DNA from: Mariniphaga sp.
GTDB taxonomy: Bacteria > Bacteroidota > Bacteroidia > Bacteroidales > Prolixibacteraceae
Assembly: GCA_025355585.1 (NCBI GenBank)
Contig: JANXZJ010000040.1
Coordinates: forward strand, 1-45,050
DNA: 45,050 nucleotides
Direction: 5' to 3'
A program made the translations under genes and the position numbers. The notes beneath the pieces are model-generated. The model was not told the DNA's origin. It made no database searches and saw only the letters and a program-made list of their open reading frames with translations. This document shows, one piece after another, positions 29,530-38,199 of the stretch (positions are counted from its first letter, which is position 1; each line of letters begins with the position of its first letter).

Positions 29530-32397
29530 ATGAAGCAAAAAATCAGGTTGCAATTACTGTCTCTTGCAATTGCAATTCTTGCCCTCCTGCCGGCAAGTTC
29601 GTTTTCGCAGGCAAAACTTCCAAAGAGTGCAGCAAAAACGTCAACAGCAAAAACTGACGCATTGCCGCTCGACACTGCCGTCAAAGTAGGGAAACTGGCA
29701 AACGGTTTTACCTATTACATCCGTAAAAATGTTGAACCCAAAAATCGGGTAACAATGTATCTTGCCAATAAGGTTGGTTCTATTCTCGAAAACGATGATC
29801 AGCAGGGGCTGGCTCACTTTATGGAACACATGAGTTTTAATGGAACCAAGCATTTCCCAAAGAATGAACTTGTTAGCTACCTTCAAAAGGCTGGGGTTCG
29901 TTTTGGAAGTGATTTAAATGCCTTTACCAGTTTCGACGAAACGGTTTATCAGTTACCGATTCCAACCGACGATCCTGTAATTCTGAAAAACGGCTTTCAG
30001 ATTATGCGCGACTGGGCACAGGATGCAACGCTCGATTCGTTGGAAATTGAAAAAGAACGCGGCGTGATCCTCGAAGAAAAACGATTGGGAAAAAGCGCAC
30101 AACAACGGTTGCAGGACAAGTATTTACCTGTTATTTTCAATCAGTCCCGATACAGTAATCGTCTGCCAATTGGTACGGAAGCTGTTTTGAAGACTTTTAC
30201 AGCTGCAACAATTCGCCATTTCCATACCGACTGGTATCGTCCCGACCTTCAGGCATTGATTGTAGTTGGCGACATCGATGTAATTGCTACTGAGAAAACA
30301 ATCAAAGATTTGTTCTCGAGCCTAAAATCACCTGCCAAACCAAGAGCCAGAATCGATTATACGATTCCCTTGACACAGAAAAACCAGTTTTTCGCAGCAA
30401 CCGACAAAGAGTTTCCGGTTATGGTCGTCCAGGTTCTCATCAAACATCCTGAAAGTAAACTAATAACGGCATCTGATTATCGCCAGAGTATTCTAAGGTC
30501 GTTGTATAACCGCATTATTGGTGCACGTATCGGCGAACTCAGCAAACAGGCAAACCCTCCCTTCATCCAGGGTGGCAGTTCAATTAGTGGTTTTCTGGCA
30601 AACCTGGATGTCGCTATGGCAGTTGCGGTTGGAAAACCAGGTGAACTCGAAAAAGGTTTTAAGGCTGTTTGGACGGAAGTGGAACGAGCCAAAAGGTTCG
30701 GTTTTACCCAAACTGAACTGGACCGTGCAAAAGAATCTCTTCTACAAAACATGGAGTCGGCTTATAAAGAAAGAGATAAAACCAATTCAGAAAACTACGT
30801 ACGTGAATACCTGAATCTTTTTCTAAAAAAAGAAGCTTCACCTGGAATTGCCTATGAATATCAATTTTATAAAGACAACCTTGGCGGTATATCACTTGAT
30901 GAAGTTAACGGTGTGGTTAAGAAATATCTGGTCGATGTAAACCGCGATATTATTATTTTAGGACCAGATAAGGATGCCGCATCACTGCCAACCGAAACGA
31001 CTGTAAATGGATGGGTTACTGATGTTCAAAAAAGTGAAATTACAGCATATGTCGATAACGTCTCTGCTAAGCCGCTGCTTGCTGTAAAACCTCTTGCAGG
31101 TAAAGTGGTAGGTGAAAAGAAACTTGCCGGCATCGGAGTTGTTGAATTGACACTTAGTAATGGTGTTAAAGTGGAACTCAAACCAACCGATTTCAAAAAC
31201 GACGAGGTGAATTTCTTAGCGTTCAGTCCCGGAGGAACCTCGCTTTACAGCGATGCCGAATACGAATCGGCAAACCGCGCTTCATCATTGATTAACAATA
31301 GTGGTGTTGCTGATTACAATTCAGTTCAGCTTACCAAATACCTCACAGGAAAGAAAGTTCGCGTTTCTCCGTATATCAGTGAACGTTCCGAAGGTATTTC
31401 AGGTAGTGCCACTCCAAAAGATCTTGAAACAGCATTACAATTGGTCTACTTGTATTTTACACAACCCCGTAAGGATGTGGAAGTTTACAAAGGTTTGCTG
31501 TCGCAGGAAAAAGCATCGCTTGCCAACCGGAGTAACGATCCGCCTTCTGTCTTTTCAGACACCATTTCGGCTGTCCTCGGTAATTATAGTATTCGCCGCA
31601 CGGGACCAAGTATCGAAAAATATGACAAAATCAACCTCGATCGTGCTTTCGAAATCTACAAGGATCGTTTTGCCGATGCCAGTGATTTTACCTTCACATT
31701 CGTAGGTAGTTTTGATGTTGAAAAACTGAAGCCGATGCTCGAACAATATTTGGGTGCATTACCATCTACAAAACGTGTTGAGAGTGCACGTGACCTTGGA
31801 ATACATGTCCCTTCAGGTAAAATACAAAAGCAGGTATATAAAGGCCAGGAACAAAAATCAACTGTCCGCCTAACGTTCAGTGGTGTTTATCAATACAATG
31901 AAACTGAAAACAATCTTTTGGACGCTTTATCGTCCATATTAAATATCAAGCTGATCGAGCGCCTTCGTGAAGACGAGAGCGGAGTTTACGGAGTAGGGTC
32001 AAGAGCTTCGTACAGCAAATATCCGGAGAACAGGTACACCTTCTTCATATCGTTCGGATGTTCACCCGACAATGTTGAAAAGCTTATCAACTCGGCGCTT
32101 GACGAAATCAAAAAAATTCGCGATAACGGACCACTGCAGGTTGATGTAGAGAAGATACAAGCGGAAGAACGCCGCGTTACCGAAGTTCAACTGAAAGAAA
32201 ACGGTTTCTGGCTGGGTTATTTGGCAGGCCAGTTTCAGAACGACGAAAATCCTGAGCAAATACTTTCGTACCAGGAAGCTTTAAAGAAAATTACACCGGA
32301 AGCATTAAAAGTCGCTGCCAATAAATATCTGAGCGGTGACAATTTTGTTCGCCTGGTTCTATATCCTGATAAAAAGGAGGTTCCGGCTGTTAAATAA
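29530..32397 (+). CDS. Exported M16 (insulinase/pitrilysin-family) zinc peptidase
   Basis: 955 residues, the full length of a two-module M16 protein. A Sec signal ends ASSFSQ. The inverted zinc motif HxxEH is HFMEH at 96-100 (His96, Glu99 catalytic, His100), and the third ligand is the Glu in EKERGVILEEKR near 176. The N-terminal active half (to about 500) is followed by a second, inactive half with M16-C domains (FTFTFVGSFDVEKLKPMLEQYLG, ESGVYGVGSRASY). Such periplasmic peptidases degrade peptides; many Bacteroidota have several. It is monocistronic and ends in a strong hairpin terminator shared with the convergent gene on the other strand. Confidence 0.93.
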   Translation: MKQKIRLQLLSLAIAILALLPASSFSQAKLPKSAAKTSTAKTDALPLDTAVKVGKLANGFTYYIRKNVEPKNRVTMYLANKVGSILENDDQQGLAHFMEHMSFNGTKHFPKNELVSYLQKAGVRFGSDLNAFTSFDETVYQLPIPTDDPVILKNGFQIMRDWAQDATLDSLEIEKERGVILEEKRLGKSAQQRLQDKYLPVIFNQSRYSNRLPIGTEAVLKTFTAATIRHFHTDWYRPDLQALIVVGDIDVIATEKTIKDLFSSLKSPAKPRARIDYTIPLTQKNQFFAATDKEFPVMVVQVLIKHPESKLITASDYRQSILRSLYNRIIGARIGELSKQANPPFIQGGSSISGFLANLDVAMAVAVGKPGELEKGFKAVWTEVERAKRFGFTQTELDRAKESLLQNMESAYKERDKTNSENYVREYLNLFLKKEASPGIAYEYQFYKDNLGGISLDEVNGVVKKYLVDVNRDIIILGPDKDAASLPTETTVNGWVTDVQKSEITAYVDNVSAKPLLAVKPLAGKVVGEKKLAGIGVVELTLSNGVKVELKPTDFKNDEVNFLAFSPGGTSLYSDAEYESANRASSLINNSGVADYNSVQLTKYLTGKKVRVSPYISERSEGISGSATPKDLETALQLVYLYFTQPRKDVEVYKGLLSQEKASLANRSNDPPSVFSDTISAVLGNYSIRRTGPSIEKYDKINLDRAFEIYKDRFADASDFTFTFVGSFDVEKLKPMLEQYLGALPSTKRVESARDLGIHVPSGKIQKQVYKGQEQKSTVRLTFSGVYQYNETENNLLDALSSILNIKLIERLREDESGVYGVGSRASYSKYPENRYTFFISFGCSPDNVEKLINSALDEIKKIRDNGPLQVDVEKIQAEERRVTEVQLKENGFWLGYLAGQFQNDENPEQILSYQEALKKITPEALKVAANKYLSGDNFVRLVLYPDKKEVPAVK

Positions 32398-32428
32398 AAA
32401 AGTTTCAAAAATAATTTGATGCAATACC

Positions 32429-32461
32429 AAGAGGGTGTTCCGATTTTCGGGACACCCTCTT
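32429..32461. terminator. Bidirectional hairpin terminator between convergent genes
   Basis: A 14-bp stem, GAGGGTGTTCCG (32431-32442) with CGGGACACCCTC (32448-32459), has one G-T wobble plus two flanking A-T pairs and a 5-nt loop. It lies between the M16 gene and the minus-strand Spy-like gene and can serve both. Confidence 0.7.
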
Positions 32462-32465
32462 TATA

Positions 32466-32921
32466 TTATCGGTTCCATCTTCTGTTCTTCAATTCCTGCA
32501 TAACCTTTTTACGTAACTCAGCCTCGGTTTGATAAAGTTTGATGATTTGCTGAGGTGAAATTACTTTTCTGAATTCTTTGTAATACTTTTCTCGCAAAGC
32601 AATTAAACTTTTAGCACTTTCGATTTGATTTACAATTATTTGATCGGCTTCTTCTGCAGATAGACTGTCCGCCTCAACTCTTAAAAGTCTGGCCATTTTT
32701 CGAAAGTCAATACCCGAAACTTCTCGCTCATATCTCAGGTAAACAGGTCGGAATTGATCAAAGGCAACCTGATCAAGTTTCAGGTTAACTTTTAGTTCAC
32801 GCAATTTTACCTGGATGATTCGTTCACGCATCACCGGGAAACGATTTTGATTTTGCGATTTTGCATTAAAACTACTCAGCAAAGCTGAAACAAAAAACAG
32901 AATTAAATATATCTTCTTCAT
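32466..32921 (-). CDS. Small exported helical protein (Spy/CpxP-like)
   Basis: 151 residues from the ATG at 32921. The signal peptide MKKIYLILFFVSALLSS ends near NAKSQ. The mature part is helical and highly charged: a long stretch (RERIIQVKLRELKVNLKLDQ) is followed by SAEEADQIIVNQIESAKSLI, SPQQIIKLYQTEAELRKKV and a short basic tail. The layout recalls Spy/CpxP proteins and the third gene of Bacteroidota ECF operons, but no LTxxQ repeat can be claimed. It lies 19 bp after the anti-sigma-like gene on the same strand, so its expression is likely driven by that sigma factor. A periplasmic chaperone or stress sensor role is inference. Confidence 0.7.
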   Translation of the reverse strand: MKKIYLILFFVSALLSSFNAKSQNQNRFPVMRERIIQVKLRELKVNLKLDQVAFDQFRPVYLRYEREVSGIDFRKMARLLRVEADSLSAEEADQIIVNQIESAKSLIALREKYYKEFRKVISPQQIIKLYQTEAELRKKVMQELKNRRWNR

Positions 32922-32940
32922 TTCTAAATTTCTTATCGTG

Positions 32941-33402
32941 TTATTGTGGTGCTTCATCGATTAACAGATCGGATTTATACATTGCCGCCAATTGCAGCAA
33001 TTCATCATCAGACAATTCGGATAAAACATCCGTTATTTCTTCAGGTTTGGTTTCTTTTATCGTCGTTTTCACAGGCGCCTCTTTCTTTATTTCTGCAATA
33101 GTTATTTTTTGGGCAATTGCTTCTGTCTGGCGGATTGTATCTTTTACCTCCGTTTGTTTGTTCTGCACTAACTGTTTTATTTCAATTTTTTCCGTCCCTG
33201 TCATAAAATAAGCGAGCAAAGCGATTGCCGACAGCGATGCAGCCACAGCAAATGTTCGGAGTGCAATCAGGATTTTTCTGCTGTTCTGTTCTCTTTGTTT
33301 CGCCTTCCGAAGCGTTTTTTCAGATATTCTTTCAAAAAAACCATCAGGTACTTTATATGGTGTTTTTTTTCCTATCCCCTGAAATTCCGTATCCTCTTTC
33401 AT
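32941..33402 (-). CDS. Probable anti-sigma factor (single membrane span)
   Basis: 153 residues from the ATG at 33402; a TTG seven codons earlier is the alternative. The N-terminal part (KVPDGFFERISEKTLRKAK) matches the short cytoplasmic helices common before the membrane segment in Bacteroidota anti-sigma-like proteins. One hydrophobic stretch at about 46-70 (ALRTFAVAASLSAIALLAYF) is the transmembrane helix. The periplasmic part is Lys/Glu/Thr-rich and low in complexity, ending in ELSDDELLQLAAMY. It starts 37 bp downstream of the sigma factor and is followed by the Spy-like gene. It should bind and restrain the adjacent sigma factor until a signal arrives. Confidence 0.7.
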   Translation of the reverse strand: MKEDTEFQGIGKKTPYKVPDGFFERISEKTLRKAKQREQNSRKILIALRTFAVAASLSAIALLAYFMTGTEKIEIKQLVQNKQTEVKDTIRQTEAIAQKITIAEIKKEAPVKTTIKETKPEEITDVLSELSDDELLQLAAMYKSDLLIDEAPQ

Positions 33403-33439
33403 ATCTCTTTTTATTTTACTCAATTTAAAATCATCCGTT

Positions 33440-33988
33440 TTATGCGTGTTCGATCAGATACTGTTTTATCTTTTCGCTTGCATAATGATAGTTGGTTTTC
33501 AATGTATTCACTGAAGAATTAAGGATTTGCCCAATATCTTCGTAACTTAGTTCATCATAATAGCGCAGATTGAAAACGATCCTTTGTTTCTCGGGAAGTT
33601 GCAGAATGGCCTGCTGAAATTTAAATAGAATCACATCGCTATTATCAGCATCGTTCCCGGAGACCTCTCCGGCCATCTCTTGCGTAATTTTTACGGCATT
33701 TTTTATCCATTTTTTATTTCTTCTGAAATGTTTTGTGCATTCATTTGTTGCGATGCGATATAGCCAGGTAAAAACCCGGCTTTCGCCTTTAAAAGTATCA
33801 GCAAACCGGTATACATTGATAAATGTTTCCTGCAAAATATCTTCAGCATCCTCATGAGATACGACCATACGCCTGATATGCGAATAGATAGGCTCTTTAT
33901 ACGCATCCATCAATTGAAGAAACCCTTTGTCTCTCAACCTTGGGTCCTTCATCATCGAAAAAATATGTGCTTCGTCCGTTTCGTTCAT
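33440..33988 (-). CDS. ECF RNA polymerase sigma factor (RpoE-like)
   Basis: 182 residues from ATG 33988 (a TTG immediately before it is less likely). Region 2 shows MDAYKEPIYSHIRRMV, EDAEDILQETFINVYRF and GESRVFTWLYRIATNECTKHFRR; region 4 shows LPEKQRIVFNLRYYDELSYEDIGQIL, then VNTLKTNYHYASEKIK. Length and layout fit a group of ECF factors that pair with a membrane anti-sigma factor. It is the first gene of a three-gene minus-strand operon (sigma, anti-sigma, Spy-like) and is divergent from a lipoprotein gene across a 180-bp AT-rich region. Autoregulation and control of the divergent lipoprotein are inferred from arrangement. Confidence 0.92.
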   Translation of the reverse strand: MNETDEAHIFSMMKDPRLRDKGFLQLMDAYKEPIYSHIRRMVVSHEDAEDILQETFINVYRFADTFKGESRVFTWLYRIATNECTKHFRRNKKWIKNAVKITQEMAGEVSGNDADNSDVILFKFQQAILQLPEKQRIVFNLRYYDELSYEDIGQILNSSVNTLKTNYHYASEKIKQYLIEHA

Positions 33989-34168
33989 CAACGCTATTCA
34001 GAATGTTTAATGTGCATTTTGGATGCATGAAACTACTAAAAGTTAAATTCAATATCAGAAAATAGTGCATCCATACATCAATTAAAAAAAAATTCTTTTT
34101 GAATTTAACTTTTAAGTCTTAACTGCTTCTTAAGGGTATATGTTTTTAATTCTTAAAAAAATTACGTT

Positions 34169-34996
34169 ATGAAACGATTTAGAAAAATTTTAGCGGTAAG
34201 TCTGATGTTTATAGCCTTTACTTCATGTCAAAAAAAGGATGTTACCACTGCTTTTGATGAGATTACTTTAAGCCAGCAGGAAACCCAGGGCGAAGAAGCC
34301 TTGTCCGATATTGATCTGTTAGTTGACGAGGCAGTGGATTCTAATTCGGGACAACTTAAAGCCGCAATTATCGGAGATAGGTCGTATCTGTCGGATTGTG
34401 CTTTAATTACAATAAATAACACCGTTACCCCCAAAGTAATTACAATCGATTTTGGAACTTCCTGTACCGGAAAAGATGGAAAAATCCGTTCAGGGAAAAT
34501 CATTGTTACTTCCGACTCTTTTACCACATTTCCATCAGTCAGGAATAAAGCATTTGATAATTACTATGTTGATGGCAAGAAAATCCAGGGAAGTGTTGTA
34601 AAAACGATTACAAAGGACCAGGAGAATAACATCCGCACTGCTGTAATCTCGGAAAACATCACAATTAACTTTCCTGGTAGCGAAGGGACCGCAACCCGTG
34701 TTGCCAACCTCACACGTCAATATCAGCGAGGTGTGCTGGCTAATTCAACCGATAACAAAATTGTAAGCTGGGGAACCGTTGATTTTACCCGCGTTTCAGG
34801 CGTAAAAGTAAATAAAACGGTAACGGCGGAAAAACCGCTGGTTTTTAGCGTAACTTGTCATCATATCGTCAGCGGAGTTGTCGCAATAACAACCAGCAAC
34901 AACTTTAGTTGGACAATAGACTTTGGAACAGGTGCTTGCGATAATATCGCAACGCTTACAATAGGTAATAAAACAAAAGAAATCAGGATTAGGTAA
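34169..34996 (+). CDS. Unknown lipoprotein divergent from the ECF sigma operon
   Basis: 275 residues with SPII lipobox FTSC (Cys20), QKKD following. The mature part is beta-rich and has an internal duplication: VITIDFGTSCTGKDGKIRSGKIIV in the middle and WTIDFGTGACDNIATLTI near the end, each with a conserved DFGT-C motif. Cys residues in these repeats could pair. No known family or enzyme motif is recognised. Lipoproteins with such repeats are often encoded next to ECF sigma/anti-sigma genes in Bacteroidota. The 180 bp upstream is shared with the sigma gene and very AT-rich. Likely surface or periplasmic; function unknown. Confidence 0.75.
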   Translation: MKRFRKILAVSLMFIAFTSCQKKDVTTAFDEITLSQQETQGEEALSDIDLLVDEAVDSNSGQLKAAIIGDRSYLSDCALITINNTVTPKVITIDFGTSCTGKDGKIRSGKIIVTSDSFTTFPSVRNKAFDNYYVDGKKIQGSVVKTITKDQENNIRTAVISENITINFPGSEGTATRVANLTRQYQRGVLANSTDNKIVSWGTVDFTRVSGVKVNKTVTAEKPLVFSVTCHHIVSGVVAITTSNNFSWTIDFGTGACDNIATLTIGNKTKEIRIR

Positions 34997-35028
34997 AAGG
35001 CGTTCATTCCCCATTAAACCATGTCTGC

Positions 35029-35111
35029 AAACAATAGTCTCCAGGCTCCTTCAGGTGCGTTTCTATACAAAGATACCGCAAACCGAAGTATCGCATTGGA
35101 GACTATTGTTT
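35029..35111. repeat. 83-bp element with perfect 15-bp terminal inverted repeats
   Basis: AAACAATAGTCTCCA (35029-35043) and TGGAGACTATTGTTT (35097-35111) are perfect complements. Inside, GATAC (35072-35076) can pair with GTATC (35088-35092). The region between codes for nothing visible. Size and ends recall a small MITE-like or transcribed structured element. No target-site duplication is seen at the edges. Confidence 0.6.
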
Positions 35112-35271
35112 AAGTTTACTGGTTATTGGAAACATACAAAACATAGGTAAGCATCACTAATAACCTATCCTATCAGGAATTGATTCAACAGATGAAAAAT
35201 TTTATCTCAAATTCGACAAGAAGTGCTACGTCATTTTGAAAGCACCATTATTGTTGATGTTTTCTATTCTT

Positions 35272-36243
35272 TCATTTATTACCAACAAAATTTACTCCTG
35301 AAAAAGAGAATCGGGAAGCATCGGTTTTTGTCCGGTTAAAAAACGGGGAATACATTTTTGCAGACATCGTTTTCAATTCCGGATCGATTTCGAGTAACCT
35401 GATAAATCCGCCACCGTTTTCTTCACCTTGGTAATCCTGTAATAGCTGATAGATATGATTGTTTTTCAACCCGATATCATCACGATATACGGATGATCCG
35501 GTATGACCGCTTATCACTAAACGAATGTTTGAATATTGCTTTATCAATTGATCGTAGACCTTTTGAGGGCTTAAGTTACCATATCCGGAATTGTCCTGAC
35601 CAATCATTCCTTTGGCGTTCAGATGATAATGGGTCAGAATAATCACATTGTGCTTTGGATGTTTTGAAATGACTTTAGCCGCCCAGTCAACAGGTTCTTA
35701 ACGGGAACAAAATTCAAGCGTCAACACAAGCCAGTTCAGCCCACCGGCATTAAAAGTATAAAAAGCATTGTCGCTTTTATTTTTCTCAAACCTCCCTTGT
35801 TGCGCCGTAAATCTTTTAACCGGGAAATAGGAGTTGAACCGATCGGTAGTTCTTAAATTTGCATTTACATTCCCGGAAGCAGCACTGCCGCCTTTTTCAC
35901 CAACAGCATTTGTATCATGGTTCCCCAGTGTAATTGTATAAGGAATACGGGCATTATCGAGGATTTTGAATCCTTCACTGGCACGGGTGTACTGATCGAT
36001 GCTGTTAAAATCTACCAAATCACCAACATGCAATACGATCGGAATATTTAGTGAATCTTTTTTGTCAGCAATCCATTTCATCTGGCTTGTAAACATCGCC
36101 GGAATATAATTGATTTCGCACTGCGTATCAGGAAGTATAGGAATGGTAAACTTTTGTGCAAAAGCCACCTGAACGAAAAAGAAGCAAATAAGCGTAAAAG
36201 CAATAACATTGCCTTTGAATGTGAAAATCGATTTTCTTTTCAT
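35272..36243 (-). pseudogene. Exported metallophosphoesterase split by one in-frame TAA
   Basis: Two same-frame pieces, 35698-36243 and 35272-35646, read through a single TAA at 35698-35700 and a normal linking stretch EPVDWAAKVISKHPKHNV. The N-terminal piece has a signal peptide (MKRKSIFTFKGN... ending VAFAQ), then the metallophosphoesterase motifs PDTQ, HVGDLVDF, LGNHDTN. The second piece carries the ligands ILTHYHLN and ISGHTGSS. Without the TAA the protein would be about 323 residues with all Mn/Fe-binding blocks. This is a calcineurin-like phosphoesterase of the secreted Bacteroidota type. It is probably a recent pseudogene; a single base error in the assembly would look the same. Confidence 0.85.
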
Positions 36244-36318
36244 AAATTGAATATTTTGATATTTTGATGTAATCTCTATTTGTACAATTGAAAAGTTGCG
36301 GCAAAGGCATTCTTTTGC

Positions 36319-36381
36319 CTATTGAGCAAATGATGCAGCTGAAAATAAATTGAATACAATGATGATTAAGGTTGTTTTCAT
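36319..36381 (-). pseudogene. Orphan signal-peptide ORF (remnant)
   Basis: From ATG at 36381 the frame encodes a perfect-looking 20-residue Sec signal, MKTTLIIIVF then NLFSAASFAQ, and stops at once with TAG (36319-36321). Such a leader is usually followed by a mature exported protein. The sequence after the stop is in frame with the metallophosphoesterase 25 bp-scale downstream leader but holds no domain. It is likely the 5' remnant of a deleted gene; it could also be a leader peptide. Confidence 0.5.
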
Positions 36382-36389
36382 AGCCCTGG

Positions 36390-36968
36390 TTATTTGACGC
36401 TTGAATTGTTGCGCATTGATTCTCTAAGCAGCTTTTCATTTTCAGCTGGCCAGTATTTGCAGTCGAGTTGCAGAAATACTGAAGAATAAGGGATTACCTG
36501 CTCAGTTTTTAATACAACGATCCGGAATAACTCCGAAGCTTTCGCAATCTTCACAAAGACAGAATCATGTAGCAATGTTTGTGCCTGCTCTTCCGGTATG
36601 ATTTTAAACAATTTGCTTTTGAATTTTACAATTTCCGGTACCTGCGCCACTGTAATATAATTCAGCTCCTTATCTGTAAATATCAGCGGCTTAACGTGTG
36701 TTGAAGAATTAATCTGATCCAACGTATATTGCAAAACCGGCAACAATGCTTCGCCCGTGTTGATTGTTACAATGCCTGGAGCATTTTGAGCAGGAAAAGC
36801 CTTATCAACTACCAAAATCCAGTTTCGATGTCCCAGCAACGGGAGTTGTTCATTCAGTTGTTTCTTCCAATTTCCATCCGGGTTATTTTTGTACAGGTTA
36901 TCTGATTGTCCATAACAAGCGCCCGTCAAAAAGATTGTAAGAATCAGTAATGTGATTGTCAGCTTCAT
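36390..36968 (-). CDS. Exported RbsD/FucU-like protein
   Basis: 192 residues from the ATG at 36968 (a longer in-frame start adds 13 residues before the signal). A signal peptide MKLTITLLILTIFL is followed by GACYGQ, cut there or after Cys18 as a lipoprotein. The RbsD/FucU-type block LPLLGHRNWILVVDKAFP is at 42-59, with His47 and Asp55 eight residues apart, as in D-ribose pyranase (His20, Asp28). Then QNAPGIVTINTGEALLPVL. These enzymes interconvert pyranose and furanose sugar forms, normally in the cytoplasm; an exported form is unusual but recurrent in this phylum. It stands alone on the minus strand between decayed genes. Confidence 0.7.
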   Translation of the reverse strand: MKLTITLLILTIFLTGACYGQSDNLYKNNPDGNWKKQLNEQLPLLGHRNWILVVDKAFPAQNAPGIVTINTGEALLPVLQYTLDQINSSTHVKPLIFTDKELNYITVAQVPEIVKFKSKLFKIIPEEQAQTLLHDSVFVKIAKASELFRIVVLKTEQVIPYSSVFLQLDCKYWPAENEKLLRESMRNNSSVK

Positions 36969-37202
36969 ATCAAAAAATATTAGGGATTTTATAAACTCCG
37001 TTATCAACCTTTAAGTGTCACAAACAACACAAATATATTGATTCCGTTAAGTAAAAACTATAAAATTAATGTGTCCGGCAAAATTTATTCAAAATTACAT
37101 AGAGTCAATAAATTGAATAAGGCAAAATTAGGTTTTTGAAGATCTGACCTGGTACTTTTTGTTGAAAACTCAGAAAACGAAGCATTACCAGGTGCCGGTA
37201 AG

Positions 37203-37670
37203 TCATACATCGATTTTATTACTCCCGATGCCTACCAATATTCGGAAAGAGATAACGTATAGCGATAATGGTAAAACCAGGTAAAGAATTGTCATATAAA
37301 TAAAGGCAAGTCCAAAGGTGAATAAGATGGAAGCAATCAGGAAAACTGTATTTATGTAAAATGAAATAAAAAATGCCTTTAGTCTGATTGAGCTTATTTG
37401 CGGAGTTTCATTCTTCTCGCGTGCAAAAGCAATCATAAAAAGACCAAGAATAACCAATAAACCAACAATTTCCTCGATCAGTTGATTACTTTCGATTTTC
37501 AATGTTTTAGTTTTAAGATATACTGAATAAAGCGCAAAAACCTTCTGGTCAAGCATATCCGGTTTAAAATCAAAGTAAAACCGCATGATTCCTAAAATTG
37601 TGCCGACACAGGTAAATATAAACCCTGCAAACCGAAAGCTCCCAGGCAGTAAATAAGAAAGTTCCCTCAT
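37203..37670 (-). CDS. Unknown integral membrane protein
   Basis: 155 residues from the ATG at 37670 (MRELSYLLPG); an upstream in-frame ATG at 37757 would add 29 residues of soluble sequence and cannot be excluded. There are about four hydrophobic segments: GFIFTCVGTILGIMRFYF, EIVGLLVILGLFMIAFA, FISFYINTVFLIASILF and FGLAFIYMTILYLVLPL. Charged loops (FKPDMLDQKV, REKNETPQISSIRLK) separate them. No family is recognised. It has no close same-strand partner: 230 bp without a visible gene separates it from the RbsD-like gene downstream. Confidence 0.6.
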   Translation of the reverse strand: MRELSYLLPGSFRFAGFIFTCVGTILGIMRFYFDFKPDMLDQKVFALYSVYLKTKTLKIESNQLIEEIVGLLVILGLFMIAFAREKNETPQISSIRLKAFFISFYINTVFLIASILFTFGLAFIYMTILYLVLPLSLYVISFRILVGIGSNKIDV

Positions 37671-37831
37671 TGGTTTCAAGATAATTATCTCCGATTTCAC
37701 AGGCAGACTTTTGTCAAAGGTAGCATTCCTCCAGTTTTCCAAGGAAAAAATCTGCATTTAAATTGATGAGGGCCATACAAGAGCATCATCATAGATTTTG
37801 AGGTTATTGGAGAGACTTTGCTCATAGTTAA

Positions 37832-38122
37832 ACACAGGAGCCCGGCTTTGTAAAGGCAAATCCATCTGTACTTGAACATGTTGATTTTGCAAACCTCTTA
37901 AGGGCGAATACAAAAATTAACCCGGCAGCGGAAACTGCAATCTCATGCCTCACTGCAGTAATGAGTCGTCAATCGGCTTACACAGGCGCTGAAGTAACAT
38001 GGGATGAAATCAGTAACTCGACAATGACTTACCTTCCTGAAAAGCTGGAGCTCGGTCAGGTTGATATGAGTAGTTAGGTGATTATAATTCCTGGAAAAGC
38101 GAAAGAAGAGAAAAAAACTTAA
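37832..38122 (+). pseudogene. 3' remnant of a Gfo/Idh/MocA-family dehydrogenase
   Basis: A plus-strand frame reads ANPSVLEHVDFANLLRANTK, then ETAISCLTAVMSRQSAYTG and VTWDEISNS, which is the C-terminal end of secreted-type Gfo/Idh/MocA proteins in Bacteroidota. It is open only from 37832 (a TAA precedes it), so the N-terminal NAD-binding domain is missing. It is further broken by TAG at 38075-38077, after which VIIIPGKAKEEKKT completes the family's usual tail. There is no start codon. It is a dead fragment left by deletion or rearrangement; 72 bp between it and the membrane-protein region hold nothing recognisable. Confidence 0.75.
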
Positions 38123-38146
38123 TCAGAATAGCTTATCCTAAAATCA

Positions 38147-38180
38147 AAACCCGTTGCTGAAAAGTGGCGGGGTTTCTTTT
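38147..38180 (+). terminator. Terminator hairpin behind the Gfo/Idh remnant
   Basis: AAACCC (38147-38152) pairs with GGGTTT, and the arm extends inward with a bulge (CGTTGC against GTGGCG); TTTCTTTT follows. It is the expected terminator of the now-decayed dehydrogenase gene. Confidence 0.5.
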
Positions 38181-38199
38181 GCTCGCGACTGTTTATGAT

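Noticed and set aside
20291-38122. Stop-codon recoding as an explanation for in-frame stops in the PIN, metallophosphoesterase and Gfo/Idh frames
   Set aside because: Both TAA and TAG are involved, other genes use these codons as normal stops, and other lesions (lost start, lost N-terminus) accompany them; pseudogene decay is simpler.
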